Origin: Anaerolineae bacterium | GTDB taxonomy: Bacteria > Chloroflexota > Anaerolineae > Aggregatilineales > Phototrophicaceae | Length of the DNA stretch: 45,175 bases | NCBI GenBank assembly: GCA_021296065.1 | Contig: JAGWBD010000008.1 | Location: 1 to 45,175, forward strand | Direction: 5' to 3' | In this document: in pieces, positions 8,024-16,194 of the stretch | Layout: each line of letters begins with the position of its first letter | How positions within the stretch are numbered: the stretch's first letter is position 1 | The notes under the pieces: model-generated | Database searches by the model: none | Told to the model about the DNA's origin: nothing | What the model saw: only the letters and a program-made list of their open reading frames with translations | Made by a program: the position numbers and the translations under genes

Positions 8024-8575
8024 TCAGGCAGCTTCCTCTTGCGCTTCCGTTTCACTGTTTTCCTGCACGTAGGCCTGCAGGACGTTGACGACGTCGACGG
8101 TGGCGGCATTGAGCGTGTTGACGATGCCGGCGGCGGGCTGCAGCACGAGGCCGGCCAGACTGGCGCGCAGTTCGTCCAGCGTGGGCAGACGCGAGAGCGC
8201 CTCCACTTCCGCCGGGCCGAGCACGTCGCCGTCCATGATGCCGCCCTTGACGACGAACAACTCCTCGTAGTCGTCGCGGAAGGCCAGCAGCGTTTTGGCC
8301 ATGCCGGGCATGTCGCCATTGGCGAAGGCCGTCGCCACCGGGCCCTGCAGCATTTCGTCGGGCACGGGCCAGTCGTTCGCCTGCAGCGCCAGTTTGAAGA
8401 GTCGGTTGCGGGTGATGATGTAGCTGGCGTTGTTGGCGCGCAGGCGCTGGCGCAGGTCGTGCAACTGGCCGACGCTGAGGCCGCTGTAGCCGGTGAGGAT
8501 GAAGCCGCCCGTGCCCTGCAGCAGCTGGCCATAGGCCGCCACGAGCTCTTCCTTTTGCTGTCTGCTGATGGCCAA
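8024..8575 (-). CDS. rplJ: 50S ribosomal protein L10
   Basis: 183 residues. The start is a TTG at 8573-8575, six bases after AAAGGAG (complement of 8582-8588); residues encoded further upstream belong to the leader RNA. The protein begins LAISRQQKEELV and shows L10 features: 'FILTGYSGLSVGQLHDLRQRL' near the N-terminus, 'ITRNRLFKLAL', 'GPVATAF' and a C-terminal L7/L12-binding helix ending in an acidic tail. It anchors L7/L12 dimers to 23S rRNA and represses its own operon through the leader. The rplL gene follows after 103 bp. Confidence 0.95.
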   Translation of the reverse strand: MAISRQQKEELVAAYGQLLQGTGGFILTGYSGLSVGQLHDLRQRLRANNASYIITRNRLFKLALQANDWPVPDEMLQGPVATAFANGDMPGMAKTLLAFRDDYEELFVVKGGIMDGDVLGPAEVEALSRLPTLDELRASLAGLVLQPAAGIVNTLNAATVDVVNVLQAYVQENSETEAQEEAA

Positions 8576-8608
8576 GCGGGGCTCCTTTCGCTTTGCGGAT
8601 GGGCTGGC

Positions 8609-8644
8609 AACAAAACGGGCGACCCGCATGCGCAAGGGCCGCCC
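8609..8644 (-). terminator. Attenuator hairpin in the rplJ leader
   Basis: On the leftward transcript GGGCGGCCC (complement of 8636-8644) pairs with GGGTCGCCC (complement of 8617-8625) and is followed by GTTTTGTT. This intrinsic terminator lies between the L10 leader and the rplJ start at 8575, as expected for attenuation by free L10. Confidence 0.6.
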
Positions 8645-8649
8645 GGCAG

Positions 8650-8766
8650 GTTCGCCTGGGGGATTGTCCTCGCCTCGGCAGGAGATTAAGTGCCCGGGGG
8701 CACGCCTGCGGTCTGCGGCAGTCGCACCCGCGGCTTCGCCGCCGCGGGCACAGGTTCCGTTAACCG
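8650..8766 (-). promoter_or_regulatory. Ribosomal protein L10 leader RNA
   Basis: Leftward transcription gives the conserved L10-leader words: a GC hairpin, then CTGCCGCAGACCGCAGG, and after another stem CTTAATCTCCTGCCGAGG. These are the landmark motifs of the known L10 leader (Rfam L10_leader). It sits between the promoter at 8773-8800 and rplJ. L10 or L10-L12 binding would switch the downstream attenuator. The boundaries are approximate. Confidence 0.82.
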
Positions 8767-8772
8767 GCGCTC

Positions 8773-8800
8773 ATCATAGCGGTGGGGTGTGGGGAGTCAA
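8773..8800 (-). promoter_or_regulatory. Promoter of rplJ-rplL
   Basis: Leftward -35 TTGACT (8795-8800) and -10 TATGAT (8773-8778) have a 16-bp spacer. Transcription should start near 8766, at the head of the L10 leader. Confidence 0.72.
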
Positions 8801-8862
8801 GGGCGGTGGTGGCGGTGGTGTAGAATGCACAGCGCACCCTGTGATGCGAATGGAGTTTGCCA

Positions 8863-9624
8863 GTGCGCAAGTTGATGATGTTGGCGGTCCTTGTTCTGCT
8901 CGTTACATCGGCCCTTGTGGGTGTTGCGCAGGACGGGGAAGAAGCTGGTGATGTCTGTGTGGCAGATGCCGCGGAAGGCTGGACGCTGCCGCAGACGCTG
9001 ACGGAAGCGCTGGCCCTGCGCGCGGCGCTGGCCGAGGTGATTGAACAGTGCACCCCCGTTCCCACGCCAATGCCGCCCGTTACCGAATCGACGGTGACCA
9101 TGTATGTCAACTCCGGCGCGGGTCAGGTCAACATGCGCCGCGCTCCGCGTCTGAATGCAGATCTCGTCGCGAAGGTCGCCCATGGTGAAGCTGTGGAGTC
9201 ACTGGACGAAGTGGAAGGCGACGACTTCAGGGGCAGTACACGTTGGCACCTTGTGAGCGTTGAAGGCGATGAAGGCTACATTCACAGTTTGTTGCTCAGT
9301 GAAACCAGACCTGTAGCAGTCAGCTCAACGTCGCCGGCGACGGGGCTGTCTCACATAGAGGTGTCCTGGCATGAAGGCCGCCCGCCCACCGGCACATGCA
9401 AGGACAATATCCAGCAAGGTCGAATTTACCTTGGTTGTGGCTACGAAGACCGGGAAAGGGTGAAAGATCACCTTTGGGGGTTGCCTTGCAATCATCCTGT
9501 TTTTGACGCGTTCGGCTACGGTCCACCTGGTGAAGGGTACTTCCTGGGAATTTCAGCGACCGGCAAGCACTTTCGCTGGCGTGATGATGAACGCGCTGGA
9601 ACGCAGTGTGCGTTGCATCCCTGA
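8863..9624 (+). CDS. Exported SH3b-domain protein, copy 1
   Basis: 253 residues from GTG 8863, which is preceded by TGGAG at 8851-8855. The signal peptide RKLMMLAVLVLLVTSALVGV ends near AQD. A predicted helical segment (LPQTLTEALALRAALAEVIE) ends in a Cys and leads into a bacterial SH3 domain (about residues 80-145; 'TMYVNSGAGQVNMRRAPRLN' to 'YIHSLLLSE'). The C-terminal 90 or so residues contain several Cys and aromatic residues and match nothing I recognise. The next gene repeats the first three modules but has a different C-terminus. It probably binds cell-wall or surface glycans, or acts as an extracytoplasmic scaffold. No operon partner is evident. Confidence 0.72.
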   Translation: MRKLMMLAVLVLLVTSALVGVAQDGEEAGDVCVADAAEGWTLPQTLTEALALRAALAEVIEQCTPVPTPMPPVTESTVTMYVNSGAGQVNMRRAPRLNADLVAKVAHGEAVESLDEVEGDDFRGSTRWHLVSVEGDEGYIHSLLLSETRPVAVSSTSPATGLSHIEVSWHEGRPPTGTCKDNIQQGRIYLGCGYEDRERVKDHLWGLPCNHPVFDAFGYGPPGEGYFLGISATGKHFRWRDDERAGTQCALHP

Positions 9625-9758
9625 AAGTCTCCAAACAAGTCAGGCCAGGGTCAATCTACGCCCTGCGTCACAATGATCTGACACGATTCAGTTGCAATCC
9701 AGTCACAACAAGGGCGTGCTTGTGCGACGTTAATCCATTGAGCAAACGAGCCAAGGCT

Positions 9759-10514
9759 ATGCATAGCATTGTAGTAATGTTGGCACTGGCCCTGATCGTA
9801 ACCCTCGCCCTGCCCGGCGCCACGCAGGATGCGGACGCGGACCCCGAGGCCTGCGCCCTCGCGGCGCTGGAAGACGTCACTCTGCCAGGCGAAGCGGAAG
9901 GCATCCTCGAGGCCCTGATCGCCCTGCGCGACACGCTGGACGCCATCATCGCCGAATGCAGCGGCGGGCAAGTCCTCGCAATCGAGGCCGACGAAGGCTA
10001 CCCGCGCACCATGTACGTCAGCTCGCGACCCGGCTGGATCAACGTGCGCGGCGCGCCGGGCACCGACGCCGCCATCGTGACCACCCTGAGCAACCGGACG
10101 CCGGTCGAGGTCTACGGCGTGGCGCAGGGCGAAAGCTTCCTTGGCAGCACGCGCTGGTTACGCGTGCTGGTGGAAGGTGAGCAGGCCTGGATCCACAGTC
10201 TGTTGTTGAGCGCGACGGACCCGGGGCCGCGGCCGGTCGTTACCGCGCCGCAGCCAGCCGTCAGCGAAGCGCCCCAAAGAGGCACGGGCGAGGAGAAATG
10301 CGAACTCATCGGCGTGGTGAGCCAGGGCGAGGAGTGCGTATTCCGCTTTGGCTGGCCGGTATGGGGCGCGCCGGACGTGATCCGCTTCCCGAACTGCCGC
10401 ACCAACCGCCCGCGGATGACCGCGCTGGGGGCGGACCGGGAGTACCGCGGCATGTGCATCCAGGGCGACAGGGTCGGCGTCGCCTGGAGGCACGTGGGTT
10501 TCCCGGAAAACTAG
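9759..10514 (+). CDS. Exported SH3b-domain protein, copy 2
   Basis: About 251 residues from ATG 9759; in-frame TTG 9738 and ATG 9777 are alternatives, as the ribosome site is weak. The signal peptide is HSIVVMLALALIVTLALPGA. A helix (EGILEALIALRDTLDAIIAE) ending in Cys and an SH3b domain (about residues 85-150, ending 'WIHSLLLSAT') follow. The residues around FLGSTRW and IHSLLLS match copy 1, so the two arose by duplication. The C-terminal 75 residues contain four or so Cys (KCELIG, EECVFRF, NCRTNR, MCIQGD) and differ from copy 1, which suggests that the tail carries the specific function. The ligand is unknown. Confidence 0.68.
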   Translation: MHSIVVMLALALIVTLALPGATQDADADPEACALAALEDVTLPGEAEGILEALIALRDTLDAIIAECSGGQVLAIEADEGYPRTMYVSSRPGWINVRGAPGTDAAIVTTLSNRTPVEVYGVAQGESFLGSTRWLRVLVEGEQAWIHSLLLSATDPGPRPVVTAPQPAVSEAPQRGTGEEKCELIGVVSQGEECVFRFGWPVWGAPDVIRFPNCRTNRPRMTALGADREYRGMCIQGDRVGVAWRHVGFPEN

Positions 10515-10538
10515 CCAGGCAGAGGCGGGGCGCTTCTT

Positions 10539-11474
10539 TCAGTCGCCGTCAGTGCCGTCTGAAGCGCCCGGCCGACGGCGATTCAGCGACAGGTCGAACA
10601 CGTCCGGGCGGGCGTAGTGCCCGCTGACGTCCAGGGTCATGCTCTCCTGCGCGATCTGGCGCAGGTCCAGTTGCGCGTGCAGGATCGTCTCTTTCTCGAA
10701 GCAGGGGCCGGCCAGGGCCGCGCCGTCGGGCCCGAAGATGGCGCTGCCGCCGCGCAGCAGCAGATCGTCGGGCGCCAGTTCCGGCAGCGTTTCCAGCCCC
10801 GGCGGCAGGTCACAAACGCGCAGCAGGCTGCCGGCGGCCAGCACGAAGCAACGACCCTCGAAGGCGTAATGGCGGCTCGCCACCTGGTGCATCTCGCGTA
10901 CGGTTGGCCAGGCGGCGACGTGAATCTCTTCGCCGGCGTCGTGCAGGGCCTGGCGCGCCAGCGGCATCCAGTGCTCCCAGCAGACCAGGGCGCCGACGCG
11001 GCCCAGGGCGGTCTGCGGCGCGCGCAGGCCGGCGCCGTCGCCCGGGCCCCAGACGAGGCGCTCTGTGTAGGTGGGGCGCAGCTTGCGATGGTGGTTGCGC
11101 AGGACGCCGTCATTATCGAAGGTCAGCAGGCTGTTGTAGAGCGTGTTGCCGCAGCGCTCGTTGAGGCCCATGACCAGCACGATACCCAGTTCGCGCGCCA
11201 GCCGCGCGAGGGCCGCCGTCACGGGGCCGGGCACCGTCGGGCTGTTGGCGACGAGCCCGGCGAAGAGCGATTTGGTGGCGCTGCTGTCCCAGAGCGCGGC
11301 GCCGGGGCAGACGTCCAGCCAGGCGGGGTAGCCCGGCAGCCAGGTCTCGCCAAATGCGACCAGTTGCGCGCCATGGCGGGCGGCGTCGGAAGTTAACTTC
11401 TGTGCCCTTTCCAGCGAGGCGTCCAGGTTATAGTAGACGGGGCGCGCCTGGACGATGGCGGCGTTCACAATCAT
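10539..11474 (-). CDS. Carbon-nitrogen hydrolase, nitrilase type
   Basis: 311 residues from ATG 11474 (MIVNAAIVQ), seven bases after AGGA; an ATG at 11501 adds an unconserved stretch. The Glu-Lys-Cys triad is complete: Glu43 in GETWLPGYP, Lys131 in HHRKLRPTYTE, Cys165 in VCWEHW. The CWEH motif and the GETWLPGYPAWLD stretch are those of true nitrilases and cyanide hydratases rather than amidases, so hydrolysis of a nitrile to acid and ammonia is the likely reaction. It is cytoplasmic. It is divergent from the fusion gene starting at 11520, and the short gap must hold both promoters. The natural nitrile is unknown. Confidence 0.86.
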   Translation of the reverse strand: MIVNAAIVQARPVYYNLDASLERAQKLTSDAARHGAQLVAFGETWLPGYPAWLDVCPGAALWDSSATKSLFAGLVANSPTVPGPVTAALARLARELGIVLVMGLNERCGNTLYNSLLTFDNDGVLRNHHRKLRPTYTERLVWGPGDGAGLRAPQTALGRVGALVCWEHWMPLARQALHDAGEEIHVAAWPTVREMHQVASRHYAFEGRCFVLAAGSLLRVCDLPPGLETLPELAPDDLLLRGGSAIFGPDGAALAGPCFEKETILHAQLDLRQIAQESMTLDVSGHYARPDVFDLSLNRRRPGASDGTDGD

Positions 11475-11519
11475 GCGCAAATCCTGTATGTCGGCGAGCA
11501 TTGTAGCCCGCGCCGGTCA

Positions 11520-14234
11520 ATGGCCGCCAGCGGGCGGAAAGGCCCCGTGAGCACCCCCTTTGACGAGCGCCTGCTGTGGGTCCACCTGGGCGGCGACAAC
11601 GTGCTGGAGACGGAGATCGCCGCGCTGGCGGAGCGCATACGCAGCGCCACGCCGAACGTGTCCGGCCTGCTGCTCAAGACCAGCCACGGCGCGGACTGGC
11701 AGGGCGCGCGCGAAAGCCGGCAGGCCATGGCGATCACGGGACCCGCCGCCCTTCAGCGTTGGGCGCGCACGCTGGCGCGGGTGGGGCTGGAGACGCATTT
11801 GTGGTGTGTGTTGCGCGGCGTGGACGTGGACGCGGAGGTGCGCCTCGTCACCCAGGCCTGCAGGGTGCCCGGCGCGCGCTCCATGTTGCTGGCCTTCGAG
11901 GCCGAGCCCGGCGGAAGCTACTTCGGCGCCGGTGACGCGGCCCGCGCGCGCGAACTCATCGCGCGCATCCGCGCCGGCATCGCGCCGGACTTTCACCTGG
12001 GCCTGAACCTCGACGCGCGCGGCAGACACCCGGCCAACATTCATCTGCGCGAGTGGGCCCCCTGGGTGCAGAGCCTGCATCCCATGATCTTCCACTACGA
12101 GTTCGGCGGCGGTCGCAGCAACGCGGACGCCTGGCTGGACCAGGCCTTCGGCACGCTGGAGCGTCACGGTCTGCCGCTGGTGCCCATGTTGCAGACCTAT
12201 CCACGACCCGGGCCGGTGCCGGCGGAGCACATCGCGCGCGCCGCGGCCAGCGCCTGGAGCAAGGGAGCCAGCGGGCTGAGCCTCTTTCGTTACGGCGGGG
12301 ACTGCTCCAGCGAGCCGATCCTGCAGGCCGTGCGTGGCATCAATCCGCAGGGGGCGCAACTGCAGCTCGACGGGGCCGGGGCGGGGCCCCGCTGGCGACG
12401 CTTTCGCGTCAGCGCGGCGACCCTGCGCGCCCGCCGTCTGCCGCGCCGCAGTTCCACCGTCTTGGCGCGTCTGCCCTGGGGCAGCATGGTGGACGTCAGC
12501 GGCGACTCGCGCACGGAGACGGATGGCTACGTGTGGTGGCGCGGCCCGCAGGGCTGGCTGCCTCAGGGCCGCAGCGACAGGCGCCACACCCTGATGGTCG
12601 AGGTCACGCCGGCCACGCCGCCGCAGGGTCAGGCGCTTTTGGCCTCGCGACTGCGGCCGCCGCAGGGCGTTGACGGGCCGGAGACGCCGCTTAAGGGCTT
12701 CCGCGTCCTCGCCGACGGCCTGAGCGTGCGCAGCCAGGCGGCGTCAGGCAGCGATTATCTGCGGGCGGCGCGTCTGCAGCGCGACGACGAGTTGTGGGTG
12801 GAGGCGGACGCCTGGGTGGAGCAGGACGGTTTCCGCTGGTGGTTTCATGGCACGGGCTGGAGCGCGGAACTGGCTGCCGGCAGCGGCCTGCGCTTCCTTG
12901 AAGACCTGACGCCGGAGGTGCAACGCATGCGCAGCTCGCGGCCGCCGCTGGCGCAATTCAGCGCCCGGGCCGTCGGTCTGCGCGCGTGGAGCGACGACGC
13001 GCGGCAAACGGAGGTCGGGGAGGAGGGCGAGGAGCTCACGCAAGAGGGTGAGCTCGGGGAAGTAACAGACGTCGTGGATGAGGTTGACGTTGAGGAAGAA
13101 GCGTCGGTCAAGCGTTTCCGCGTGCAGGTACCTCGGCTCGCCATTCGCAGCCACCCCTCGCTGGCCGGCACGAAGAGCGAGACACGCCTGCTGCAGGACG
13201 AGAGCATCGAGGTGCGCGCCGACGCCTGGGTGGAACAAGACGACTACCTCTGGTGGCTGCATGAAACCGGCTGGAGCGTGGAACGCAGCCTTGACGGGGA
13301 CGAAGGTTTCATGGAGGACCTGACGCCGGACGTCGAGCGCAGCGTCGAGGGAGCGCGGGGCCGGCCGGAGGACTTCCCCGGCGCGCCGCCGCCACGCGAC
13401 GAGCGGCCGCGCTGGCAGGTGCTGGCGCTGACGCTACCGGTGCATGACGCCCCTGGCGCCCGATCGGTGCGCTCCGGCCGCCTTGAACAGGGCGACATCC
13501 TGCGCGTGCCCGAGGACTCCGCGCGCCTGGTAGAAGCGGACGATTACCTGTGGCTGCGCCACGGCGAGGGCTGGAGCGCGGTGCGTCGCCTGGACGGACG
13601 GGCGGAGTTTCTGCTAAATCTGGACAGTCTGCCGCTGCTGGGGATCCTGCTGCGGCGGCATCCGGTGGACCTGGAAGAGGTGAACTGGGCGCAGTATTTC
13701 GGCAACACCAGTTTCGCCTGGCGGCGCGGCCGCGAATACAGCTACCATCGCTACGCCCAGGGCCTGCACAGTGGCCTCGATTATGGTTGTTACAAGGACG
13801 TGCGGCCCGGCCCGCGCGTCCTGGCCGGCCTTGAGGGCGTGTCGGCCGGGCGCGGCAACAAGTACGGCCCCAACCGTCTCGACGTGCGCGTGGGCCCCTA
13901 TCGCATCATCTACGGCCATCTGGGCGCGCCGGCCAACCTGCCGCGCGAGGCGCCGGTGTCGCCGCAGACGCAGATGGGCCGCATTGAGCACACCCTCTAT
14001 CACGTCCATCTCGAGATCCGCTACAAGGACACGTACATCCTCAACCCCTTGCTCTTCATGTCGAGCCGGATGGTGAACCAGTTTGTGGAGCGCTTCCCCC
14101 TGCGCGTCGGCCGGGCCGACGACACCCACGTGATGCGCTTCATGCAGACGGAGACCTGGGACCGCTGGCAAACGCCGCTGGACCAGCCGGTCATCCGCCT
14201 TGGTGGTGAGCTGATCGGGCCAACGGCCGGCTAG
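11520..14234 (+). CDS. Multidomain barrel-like / SH3-repeat / M23 peptidase-like protein
   Basis: 904 residues. Residues 1-280 look like a TIM-barrel glycosidase-like domain ('LLWVHLGGDN', 'HLGLNLDARG', 'PMIFHYEFGGG', 'GASGLSLFRYGGD'). Four SH3-like repeats follow at about 293-365, 393-470, 527-600 and 630-710, each with a 'WV/LEQDxxWW..GW' core; an acidic linker lies at about 495-525. The end (about 740-860) carries all M23 endopeptidase marks: HSGLD (His750, Asp754), YGHL (798-801) and HVH (828-830) followed by LEIRY. M23 enzymes cut peptidoglycan peptides. Unusually, no signal peptide is visible from ATG 11520 or from the alternative GTG 11547. The gene end shares the bases CTAG with the convergent CPBP gene. 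Confidence 0.75.
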   Translation: MAASGRKGPVSTPFDERLLWVHLGGDNVLETEIAALAERIRSATPNVSGLLLKTSHGADWQGARESRQAMAITGPAALQRWARTLARVGLETHLWCVLRGVDVDAEVRLVTQACRVPGARSMLLAFEAEPGGSYFGAGDAARARELIARIRAGIAPDFHLGLNLDARGRHPANIHLREWAPWVQSLHPMIFHYEFGGGRSNADAWLDQAFGTLERHGLPLVPMLQTYPRPGPVPAEHIARAAASAWSKGASGLSLFRYGGDCSSEPILQAVRGINPQGAQLQLDGAGAGPRWRRFRVSAATLRARRLPRRSSTVLARLPWGSMVDVSGDSRTETDGYVWWRGPQGWLPQGRSDRRHTLMVEVTPATPPQGQALLASRLRPPQGVDGPETPLKGFRVLADGLSVRSQAASGSDYLRAARLQRDDELWVEADAWVEQDGFRWWFHGTGWSAELAAGSGLRFLEDLTPEVQRMRSSRPPLAQFSARAVGLRAWSDDARQTEVGEEGEELTQEGELGEVTDVVDEVDVEEEASVKRFRVQVPRLAIRSHPSLAGTKSETRLLQDESIEVRADAWVEQDDYLWWLHETGWSVERSLDGDEGFMEDLTPDVERSVEGARGRPEDFPGAPPPRDERPRWQVLALTLPVHDAPGARSVRSGRLEQGDILRVPEDSARLVEADDYLWLRHGEGWSAVRRLDGRAEFLLNLDSLPLLGILLRRHPVDLEEVNWAQYFGNTSFAWRRGREYSYHRYAQGLHSGLDYGCYKDVRPGPRVLAGLEGVSAGRGNKYGPNRLDVRVGPYRIIYGHLGAPANLPREAPVSPQTQMGRIEHTLYHVHLEIRYKDTYILNPLLFMSSRMVNQFVERFPLRVGRADDTHVMRFMQTETWDRWQTPLDQPVIRLGGELIGPTAG

Positions 14235-14923
14235 AGCGACTGGCTCAGCAGACGCAGCAGGAAAAACAGGTTGATGCCGGTGTGGGCCACGATGCTGGCG
14301 CGCGCCGAAACGTTACGCGCGCGCAGGATACCCAACAGCAGACCGAGCGCCAGGCGGGAGAGGTAGAGCGTCGCGGGGTCCGCGCTGCCTGGCGCGCCCG
14401 TGTAGGCCAGCAAGTGAAACAGCGCCCAGGCCAGGGCCGTCAGCAGCAGGGCGGCGCGCCGGCTGGCGCGGGCCTGCAAGGCGGGTTGCAGCAGGCCGCG
14501 GAAGACCAGGCCCTCCGCCAGGGGTTGCAGCAGGAGCAGGTACAGCGCCGCCAGGGGCCAGGCGACCGGCGTAGCCGGCCGGATGACAAGGGCCGCCAGT
14601 TCCGGCGTCGGCAAACCGCTGCCGCCGGGCGCCAGCGCCAGGGTATCGAGGAACAGGGCCGCCGCCACTCCGGTCAACAGGGCCAGCGCGACGGGCGTCC
14701 CGCCCGGCTGCAGGGGCAGGGCGGCGGCGCTGCGTCGGAAGCGGGCCCGCAAGGCCAGCAGGACGAGCGCCGCGCCCGCGCTCCAGCCGGCCAGCGCCGC
14801 CGGGGGCGCCCCGTCGGTCAGGAGCAGGGCCAGCAGCGCCCCCAGCGCCAGCGCCGCCAGCAGGCTCAGGGTCGCCAGCAAGGCGCGAGGCAGGCTCCAG
14901 GGGGCGACGGGTCGGGCAGTCAT
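14231..14923 (-). CDS. CPBP-family intramembrane protease homologue
   Basis: 230 residues, almost entirely hydrophobic, with about six to eight membrane segments. The CPBP (Abi, Rce1-like) motifs are recognisable: 'LAEGLVFRGLLQ' in place of the usual EExxxR, 'ALFHLLAY' for FxxxH, and 'HTGINLFFLL' for HxxxN/D. The second Glu of the first motif is Gly here, so activity may be altered or absent. Such proteins cleave or process membrane and prenylated substrates, or bacteriocin-related peptides. The substrate cannot be inferred. The stop codon overlaps that of the converging fusion gene. Confidence 0.78.
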   Translation of the reverse strand: MTARPVAPWSLPRALLATLSLLAALALGALLALLLTDGAPPAALAGWSAGAALVLLALRARFRRSAAALPLQPGGTPVALALLTGVAAALFLDTLALAPGGSGLPTPELAALVIRPATPVAWPLAALYLLLLQPLAEGLVFRGLLQPALQARASRRAALLLTALAWALFHLLAYTGAPGSADPATLYLSRLALGLLLGILRARNVSARASIVAHTGINLFFLLRLLSQSL

Positions 14924-14977
14924 GCGCGTAATTGTAACAGCGGCGGCGCGGGTGAATCGTCCCCCGTTTCATAATTT

Positions 14978-14986
14978 TGGTATACT
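14978..14986 (+). promoter_or_regulatory. Extended -10 promoter of tRNA-Ser
   Basis: TGGTATACT ends at 14986, ten bases before the tRNA 5' end. It has the TGn extension, and no convincing -35 box is seen. Confidence 0.55.
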
Positions 14987-14995
14987 GGCCGCACC

Positions 14996-15087
14996 GGAGG
15001 GGTAGCATAGTCTGGCCTAATGCGCTCGCCTGGAACGCGAGTACGGTGTTAAAGCCGTCGTGGGTTCGAATCCCACCCTCTCCGCCA
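14996..15087 (+). tRNA. tRNA-Ser (anticodon GGA)
   Basis: The acceptor stem GGAGGGG pairs with the 3' arm ending CTCTCC, with one G-U pair. The anticodon stem CTCGC/GCGAG encloses CTGGAAC. A long variable arm (TACGGTGTTAAAGCCGTC region) marks class II tRNA. The T loop is TTCGAAT, the discriminator is G and CCA is encoded (15085-15087). It reads TCC and TCT serine codons. Confidence 0.96.
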
Positions 15088-15164
15088 CAGTCCTGCGGAC
15101 CAGGGAGTGACATGCTGCCGGGCGAGGGGCACAAATCCCGCTTGATGCGGGGCATGCGCGACCG

Positions 15165-16172
15165 GTGATCCGTCGTCTGCAGGCGCTGCCGCTGCGCCAG
15201 CGTCGGGTCGCCGCCGGTCTGCTTTTCGCCGCCGGCCTGCTGGCCATTCTGCTCGTCACGCTCCTCCTGATTCTGCTCACCTTTAACGCCGGTGACCGCC
15301 GCGACAGCGCCGTCGCGCTGGAAGCTGGCGTACGTGTGCGCGAGTTCGCGGTGCTGCCAGATGAGGACGCCTACCCCGCCGCCATCAGCGCCGCGCCGGA
15401 GGGCGCGCTTTACACCGGCAGCTACGTCAGCGGCGCCATCTGGCGGGTGACGCCGGCGGGCCAGGTTGAGGAACTGCCGGGAACGCGCGGGGCGCTGGGC
15501 GCGGTGGCCGGCCTGCAGGCCGCGCCGGAGGGCGTCCTGTACATCGTCGACCAGTGGGACGCCAGCCCCCTGAGCACGGGCGGGGCGCTGATGCTGCGCG
15601 AGGCTGGCGGCCGTCTGCGGGAGCTGGCGGATGACTTCAGCGAACCGGACGACGTGACGCGCGACGATGCCGGCAACGTCTACGTCAGCGATCGCGGCGC
15701 GGGCCTGGTGTGGCGTCTGACGCCTGCGGGCGAAAGCGGCCCCTGGTGGCGTCCGCCCGCCAGCGAACGCGCCGCTGCCCCGACCGGCCTCGCCTGGGAC
15801 GCGACGCGTCAGGCGCTCGTGGTCACAGACAGCGCGCGCGACGCGATCTACCGCGTGTCTGTGGACGGGACGAGCGAGACGCTCTATCAGCACGGGGAGG
15901 CCGGGCACGCGCCGGGTCTGGATGGCGTGACGCTGACGCCGCAGGGCCAGGTCCTGGTGGCGGCGCAGAGCCAGAACGGCCTGGCCCTGCTGGAGGATGG
16001 CGAACTGCGCTATCTGGCGGGCGTGTTTCGCGGCATCAGCGACCTGGCCTGGTCGGCCGGGCGCATCTACGCCACCAATTTCGATTCATTTTCGCTGGTC
16101 GTGGGGCTGTTGCGGCCGCGACTGCCCTTCGCGCTGGACGTGATCGAAGCCGGCGCATTGCTGACGGGCTGA
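15165..16172 (+). CDS. Membrane-anchored beta-propeller protein (SMP-30/NHL-like)
   Basis: 335 residues from GTG 15165. A single membrane segment (about residues 15-40, 'AAGLLFAAGLLAILLVTLLL') is followed by an extracytoplasmic domain with repeated propeller-type strands: 'SGAIWRVTPAGQ', 'AGLVWRLTPAGE', 'RDAIYRVSVDGT', each after an acidic 'DDAGNVYVSDRG'-like loop. This matches the SMP-30/gluconolactonase and NHL fold. The calcium-binding residues of real lactonases cannot be assigned, so an enzyme role is uncertain. The SDR gene follows 22 bp downstream and may be co-transcribed. Confidence 0.72.
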   Translation: MIRRLQALPLRQRRVAAGLLFAAGLLAILLVTLLLILLTFNAGDRRDSAVALEAGVRVREFAVLPDEDAYPAAISAAPEGALYTGSYVSGAIWRVTPAGQVEELPGTRGALGAVAGLQAAPEGVLYIVDQWDASPLSTGGALMLREAGGRLRELADDFSEPDDVTRDDAGNVYVSDRGAGLVWRLTPAGESGPWWRPPASERAAAPTGLAWDATRQALVVTDSARDAIYRVSVDGTSETLYQHGEAGHAPGLDGVTLTPQGQVLVAAQSQNGLALLEDGELRYLAGVFRGISDLAWSAGRIYATNFDSFSLVVGLLRPRLPFALDVIEAGALLTG

Positions 16173-16194
16173 AGGTTACAAACAGGAGGACGAC

